8,955 bases of DNA. It comes from Nitrosomonadales bacterium (lineage in GTDB: Bacteria; Pseudomonadota; Gammaproteobacteria; Burkholderiales; Sulfuricellaceae). Position 1 is the first letter of the stretch. Every line of letters begins with the position of its first letter. The notes under the pieces were generated by a model. The model was given only the letters and a program-made list of their open reading frames with translations. It did not search any database and was not told the DNA's origin. Of this stretch, positions 6,860 through 8,955 are shown piece after piece. Where the stretch lies: positions 10,656 to 19,610 of the forward strand of contig PQAG01000159.1 in NCBI GenBank assembly GCA_003104895.1, written 5' to 3'. Position numbers and translations under genes: made by a program.

Positions 6860-7525
6860 ATGTCCCATTTCCGCTCCCTGTTTGCTCTTGCGGCCCTGCT
6901 GGCCAGTCTTGGCGCCCAGGCCGCAGCCAACCCGCAGGTCATGATCAAAACCAGCGCCGGCGACATGCTGGTCGAGCTCTACCCGCAGAAAGCGCCGAAA
7001 ACGGTGGAGAATTTCCTCAACTACGTTCAGGGCGGTTTTTACAACGGCACTGTTTTCCATCGTGTGATCGACAATTTCATGATCCAGGGTGGCGGCTTCA
7101 CCCCTGCGCTGGAGCAGAAGCCGACCCTGGCACCCATCACCAACGAAGCCGGCAACGGCCTCAAGAACGAGCCGGGCACGCTGGCCATGGCACGCGGCTA
7201 TGACCCCAATTCCGCCACCGCGCAGTTTTTCATCAATCTGAACAACAACCTGCACCTCAATCACTACAAGCCCGAACCCGACTATTACGGCTACTGCGTC
7301 TTCGGCAAGGTCGTCAAGGGTATGGATGTGGCGAAAAAAATCGGCGCCACTCCCACCACGGCCAGCGGGCCTTTCAAGGAAGAAGTGCCGGTCGAAAGGA
7401 TTGTGATCGAGGAAATCAGCCCCATTTCCCCGGCAGAAACGAAGCAGGCTGAAACAGCGCCGGCCGTAAAGAAAAAACCCACCAAGCAACCCTCTTCCAG
7501 AAAAAAGGACGTAAAACATGGTTAA
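6860..7525 (+). CDS. ppiA: Periplasmic cyclophilin-type peptidyl-prolyl isomerase with basic C-terminal tail
   Basis: This 221-residue protein is a cyclophilin that should catalyse cis/trans isomerisation of X-Pro bonds during periplasmic protein folding. A signal peptide (MSHFRSLFALAALLASLGAQA, cut near Ala21-Ala23) is followed by the cyclophilin domain (about 26-186). It shows FHRVIDNFMIQGGG with catalytic Arg68, NEAGNGLKNEPGTLAMAR, QFFIN (Gln122, Phe123) and GYCVFGKVVKGMDVAKKI. The usual human CypA Trp121 position is within NNNLHLNH, with no Trp, as in other bacterial cyclophilins of low cyclosporin affinity. After the final strand (ERIVIEEIS) comes an extra 35-residue tail (187-221) rich in Lys, Pro and Ala (KKKPTK, SRKK). 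E. coli PpiA lacks such a tail. The last 8 bp overlap the next gene. It is clearly paralogous to the neighbouring cyclophilin. Confidence 0.94.
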   Translation: MSHFRSLFALAALLASLGAQAAANPQVMIKTSAGDMLVELYPQKAPKTVENFLNYVQGGFYNGTVFHRVIDNFMIQGGGFTPALEQKPTLAPITNEAGNGLKNEPGTLAMARGYDPNSATAQFFINLNNNLHLNHYKPEPDYYGYCVFGKVVKGMDVAKKIGATPTTASGPFKEEVPVERIVIEEISPISPAETKQAETAPAVKKKPTKQPSSRKKDVKHG

Positions 7526-8009
7526 GCTGCAAACCAACTTTGGTGCCATCACCCTCGATCTCGACGCCGAAAAGGCTCCGGAGACTGTTGCCAACTTTCT
7601 CCAGTACGTGAACGACGGCTTTTACAATGGCACCATCTTTCACCGCGTGATTGACGGCTTCATGATCCAGGGCGGCGGCTTCATGCCCGACATGATGCAG
7701 AAAGCCACGCGCGACACGATCAAGAACGAAGCCAACAACGGCCTCAAGAACGACATCTACACCATCGCCATGGCGCGCACGCCCAACCCGCACTCCGCCT
7801 CCTCCCAGTTTTTCATCAATGCGGCGGATAACGGCTTTCTCAACTTCACCTCGGAAACTTCCCAGGGCTGGGGCTACTGCGTATTCGGCAAGGTAGTGGA
7901 AGGTCAGGACGTGATCGACAAGATCAAGAAAGTCCGCACCGGCAACAAGGCCGGCCATCAGGACGTGCCGGTGGAGCCGGTCATCATCGAGAGCGCTGAG
8001 GTCGTTTAA
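7518..8009 (+). CDS. ppiB: Cytoplasmic cyclophilin-type peptidyl-prolyl isomerase B
   Basis: This 163-residue protein lacks a signal peptide and matches E. coli PpiB closely in length and sequence: KAPETVANFLQYVNDGFYNG, TIFHRVIDGFMIQGGGF (catalytic Arg43), IKNEANNGLKND, PHSASSQFFIN and GWGYCVFGKVVEGQDVIDKI. It should accelerate prolyl isomerisation of cytosolic proteins. The ATG at 7518 lies inside the last codons of the exported paralogue (stop 7523-7525), an 8-bp overlap in a different frame. It has its own ribosome site, AAGGA (7505-7509), at a good spacing. The overlap and paralogy point to a tandem duplication in which one copy carries an export signal. The two are probably co-translated. 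The gene ends 68 bp before lpxH. Confidence 0.96.
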   Translation: MVKLQTNFGAITLDLDAEKAPETVANFLQYVNDGFYNGTIFHRVIDGFMIQGGGFMPDMMQKATRDTIKNEANNGLKNDIYTIAMARTPNPHSASSQFFINAADNGFLNFTSETSQGWGYCVFGKVVEGQDVIDKIKKVRTGNKAGHQDVPVEPVIIESAEVV

Positions 8010-8017
8010 GTGGTAAC

Positions 8018-8075
8018 GGGTGATGGGTGAGTAATGGGGAAACCGGCATATCCCCTCACCCCTCACCCCTCACCC
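8018..8075. repeat. Heptamer-repeat inverted repeat forming a strong hairpin before lpxH
   Basis: The left arm 8018-8031 (GGGTGATGGGTGAG) pairs with the right arm 8062-8075 (CTCACCCCTCACCC) at 13 of 14 positions. After a 4x6 internal loop, GGGGA (8036-8040) pairs with TCCCC (8051-8055), leaving a 10-nt loop. The right arm is three perfect tandem copies of CCCCTCA (8052-8072) plus CCC; the left side is a degenerate version of the same heptamer on the other strand. There is no U-tract after it, so it is not a classical terminator. It ends 2 nt before the lpxH ATG and could mask ribosome entry, stabilise RNA ends, or be a dispersed genomic repeat. Confidence 0.75.
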
Positions 8076-8077
8076 GA

Positions 8078-8812
8078 ATGCCTCACAGCCTCTTCATCTC
8101 CGATCTGCATCTGAGCGCGGATCGCCCGGAAAGCGCTTCCGCTTTCTCAGAATTCCTTTCAAGTACCGCGCCACACGCTGAAGCCCTGTACATTCTGGGC
8201 GACCTGTTCGAATACTGGGCGGGTGATGACGATCTGGATGACCCTTTCAATCGCCAGGTCGTTTCAGCGCTGGCAAATCTGCATGCCGGCGGCACAGCCC
8301 TGTACCTGATGCACGGCAACCGCGATTTCCTCATGGGCGAAATCCTGGCTGGCGCCTGCGGCGCCCGCCTGCTGCCCGACCCCAGCCTGGTCAGGATTCA
8401 CGGCACCCCGACCCTGCTCATGCATGGCGACATCCTGTGCACTGACGACACGGATTACATGGCATTCCGCGCCCAGGTCCGCGCCCCGGAGTGGCAGGCG
8501 AATTTCCTGGCCCAGCCGCTGGCACAGCGCAAAGCGCAGATCGAGCGCCTGCGCGCGCAAAGCAAACAGGCGCAAAGCCGGAAAGCTGCGGAAATCATGG
8601 ACGTCAACGCCGGATCTGTTATAAATACGCTCAGGAACTACGGCTATCCGCGCCTGATTCATGGCCACACCCACCGGCCGGCGCGGCATGAGCATGTAGT
8701 TGACCAGCATCGCTGCGAGCGCTGGGTGCTGCCCGACTGGTACGAACAGGGCGGCTATCTGCACTGCGATAAAACCGGCTGCGAAGCAATGAAAACAGGA
8801 GCATCAAAATGA
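8078..8812 (+). CDS. lpxH: UDP-2,3-diacylglucosamine diphosphatase
   Basis: This 244-residue protein belongs to the calcineurin-like metallophosphoesterases. It should hydrolyse UDP-2,3-diacylglucosamine to lipid X plus UMP, the fourth step of lipid A synthesis, at the cytoplasmic face of the inner membrane. All metal-site motifs are present: SDLHL (Asp9, His11), GDLFEYW (Asp42), GNRDF (Asn81-Asp83), LMHGD (His116) and HGHTHRP (His195, His197). The LpxH-type DTDYMAFR segment sits at 124-131. The length agrees with E. coli LpxH (240). The start is taken at 8078 because MPHSLFISDLHLS aligns with the family N-terminus. An in-frame GTG at 8027 would add 17 residues translated from the repeat. The chosen ATG has no Shine-Dalgarno sequence, since the preceding bases are the C-rich repeat arm. 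The gene end overlaps the next gene. Confidence 0.96.
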   Translation: MPHSLFISDLHLSADRPESASAFSEFLSSTAPHAEALYILGDLFEYWAGDDDLDDPFNRQVVSALANLHAGGTALYLMHGNRDFLMGEILAGACGARLLPDPSLVRIHGTPTLLMHGDILCTDDTDYMAFRAQVRAPEWQANFLAQPLAQRKAQIERLRAQSKQAQSRKAAEIMDVNAGSVINTLRNYGYPRLIHGHTHRPARHEHVVDQHRCERWVLPDWYEQGGYLHCDKTGCEAMKTGASK

Positions 8813-8955
8813 TACTGATCCTCGCCCAGGACATCTCCACCGAAAGCCCGGAATTCCGGCAGCTGATGGACCATCTCAACGCCCTGCCCAATATCCGCAC
8901 CCGGGTCCACCGCGAACAGGGCGCCCAGCAGACGCTCACCGAAATCTACCTGATC
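8809..8955 (+). CDS. Partial unknown protein, N-terminal 49 residues (possibly a DAHP synthase N-terminal domain)
   Basis: An open frame starts at ATG 8809, overlapping the lpxH stop (ATGA), and runs to the window edge. GGAGC (8798-8802), 6 nt before the start, is a plausible ribosome site. The 49 visible residues begin MILILAQDISTESPEF and continue with a likely helix (RQLMDHLNALPN) and two strands ending TEIYLI. This beta-alpha-beta pattern with no signal peptide suggests a small ferredoxin-like or ACT-like fold. One candidate is the N-terminal regulatory domain of class I-beta 3-deoxy-7-phosphoheptulonate synthase, whose start has a similar pattern (hydrophobic strand, helix, then a basic strand with a conserved Gly). 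That is a guess from fold pattern only. I do not firmly recognise the gene; what is certain is the coding start coupled to lpxH. Confidence 0.7.
   Translation, partial: MILILAQDISTESPEFRQLMDHLNALPNIRTRVHREQGAQQTLTEIYLI

Noticed and set aside
8018..8075. CRISPR-like array or Rho-independent terminator in the heptamer region
   Set aside because: The 7-bp units are directly adjacent with no spacers, so it is not CRISPR. No U-tract follows the stem, so it is not a standard intrinsic terminator.
1..8955. tRNA or rRNA genes, insertion sequences, prophage, toxin-antitoxin or defence genes
   Set aside because: I looked for cloverleaf patterns, transposase or integrase motifs, terminal inverted repeats and typical defence domains and saw none. 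Nearly all the sequence is accounted for by housekeeping, efflux and envelope genes.

Overview
The window is GC-rich (I judge above 60%, not computed), densely packed DNA from a Gram-negative proteobacterium. The best guess is a betaproteobacterium related to Nitrosomonadales: lpxH, a TriC-like RND pump and a Csd6-like L,D-transpeptidase require an outer membrane and periplasm, and the cyclophilin, lpxH and TPR genes read like betaproteobacterial versions. This placement is inference from protein flavour, not from a marker gene.

Layout. Bases 1-230 on the minus strand hold the first 76 codons of glnS. A 160-bp divergent intergenic region follows, carrying a perfect 10-bp inverted repeat around a consensus TTGACA. 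Next is a two-gene efflux operon on the plus strand: an inner-membrane lipoprotein adaptor (390-1400) and an RND permease (1397-4456) that overlap by ATGA. No outer-membrane channel or regulator gene is present. A 90-bp gap carries a weak hairpin and a good extended -10 promoter. It leads into an envelope block: an exported TPR/NTF2-like protein (4547-5608), an L,D-transpeptidase or carboxypeptidase of Csd6-like architecture starting at an overlapping TTG (5605-6828), a periplasmic cyclophilin with a basic tail (6860-7525), a cytoplasmic cyclophilin overlapping it by 8 bp (7518-8009), lpxH (8078-8812), and the start of one more gene overlapping lpxH by ATGA (8809 to the window end).

Function. 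The adaptor and permease should expel a small hydrophobic or toxic compound together with a TolC-type channel encoded elsewhere. The second block is themed on the envelope: peptidoglycan peptide editing (L,D-transpeptidase plus a non-catalytic partner sharing its terminal domain), protein folding on both sides of the inner membrane, and lipid A synthesis. Every plus-strand gene from 4547 onward is overlapping or closely spaced, so one long transcript is plausible. A heptamer-repeat hairpin ending just before the lpxH start codon may change expression inside it.

Nothing here looks like a defence island, CRISPR array, prophage or transposon. The most unusual items are the non-catalytic/catalytic NTF2-domain pair, the lpxH leader hairpin, and the dyad in the efflux promoter. 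I found no clear evidence of a wholly new system.
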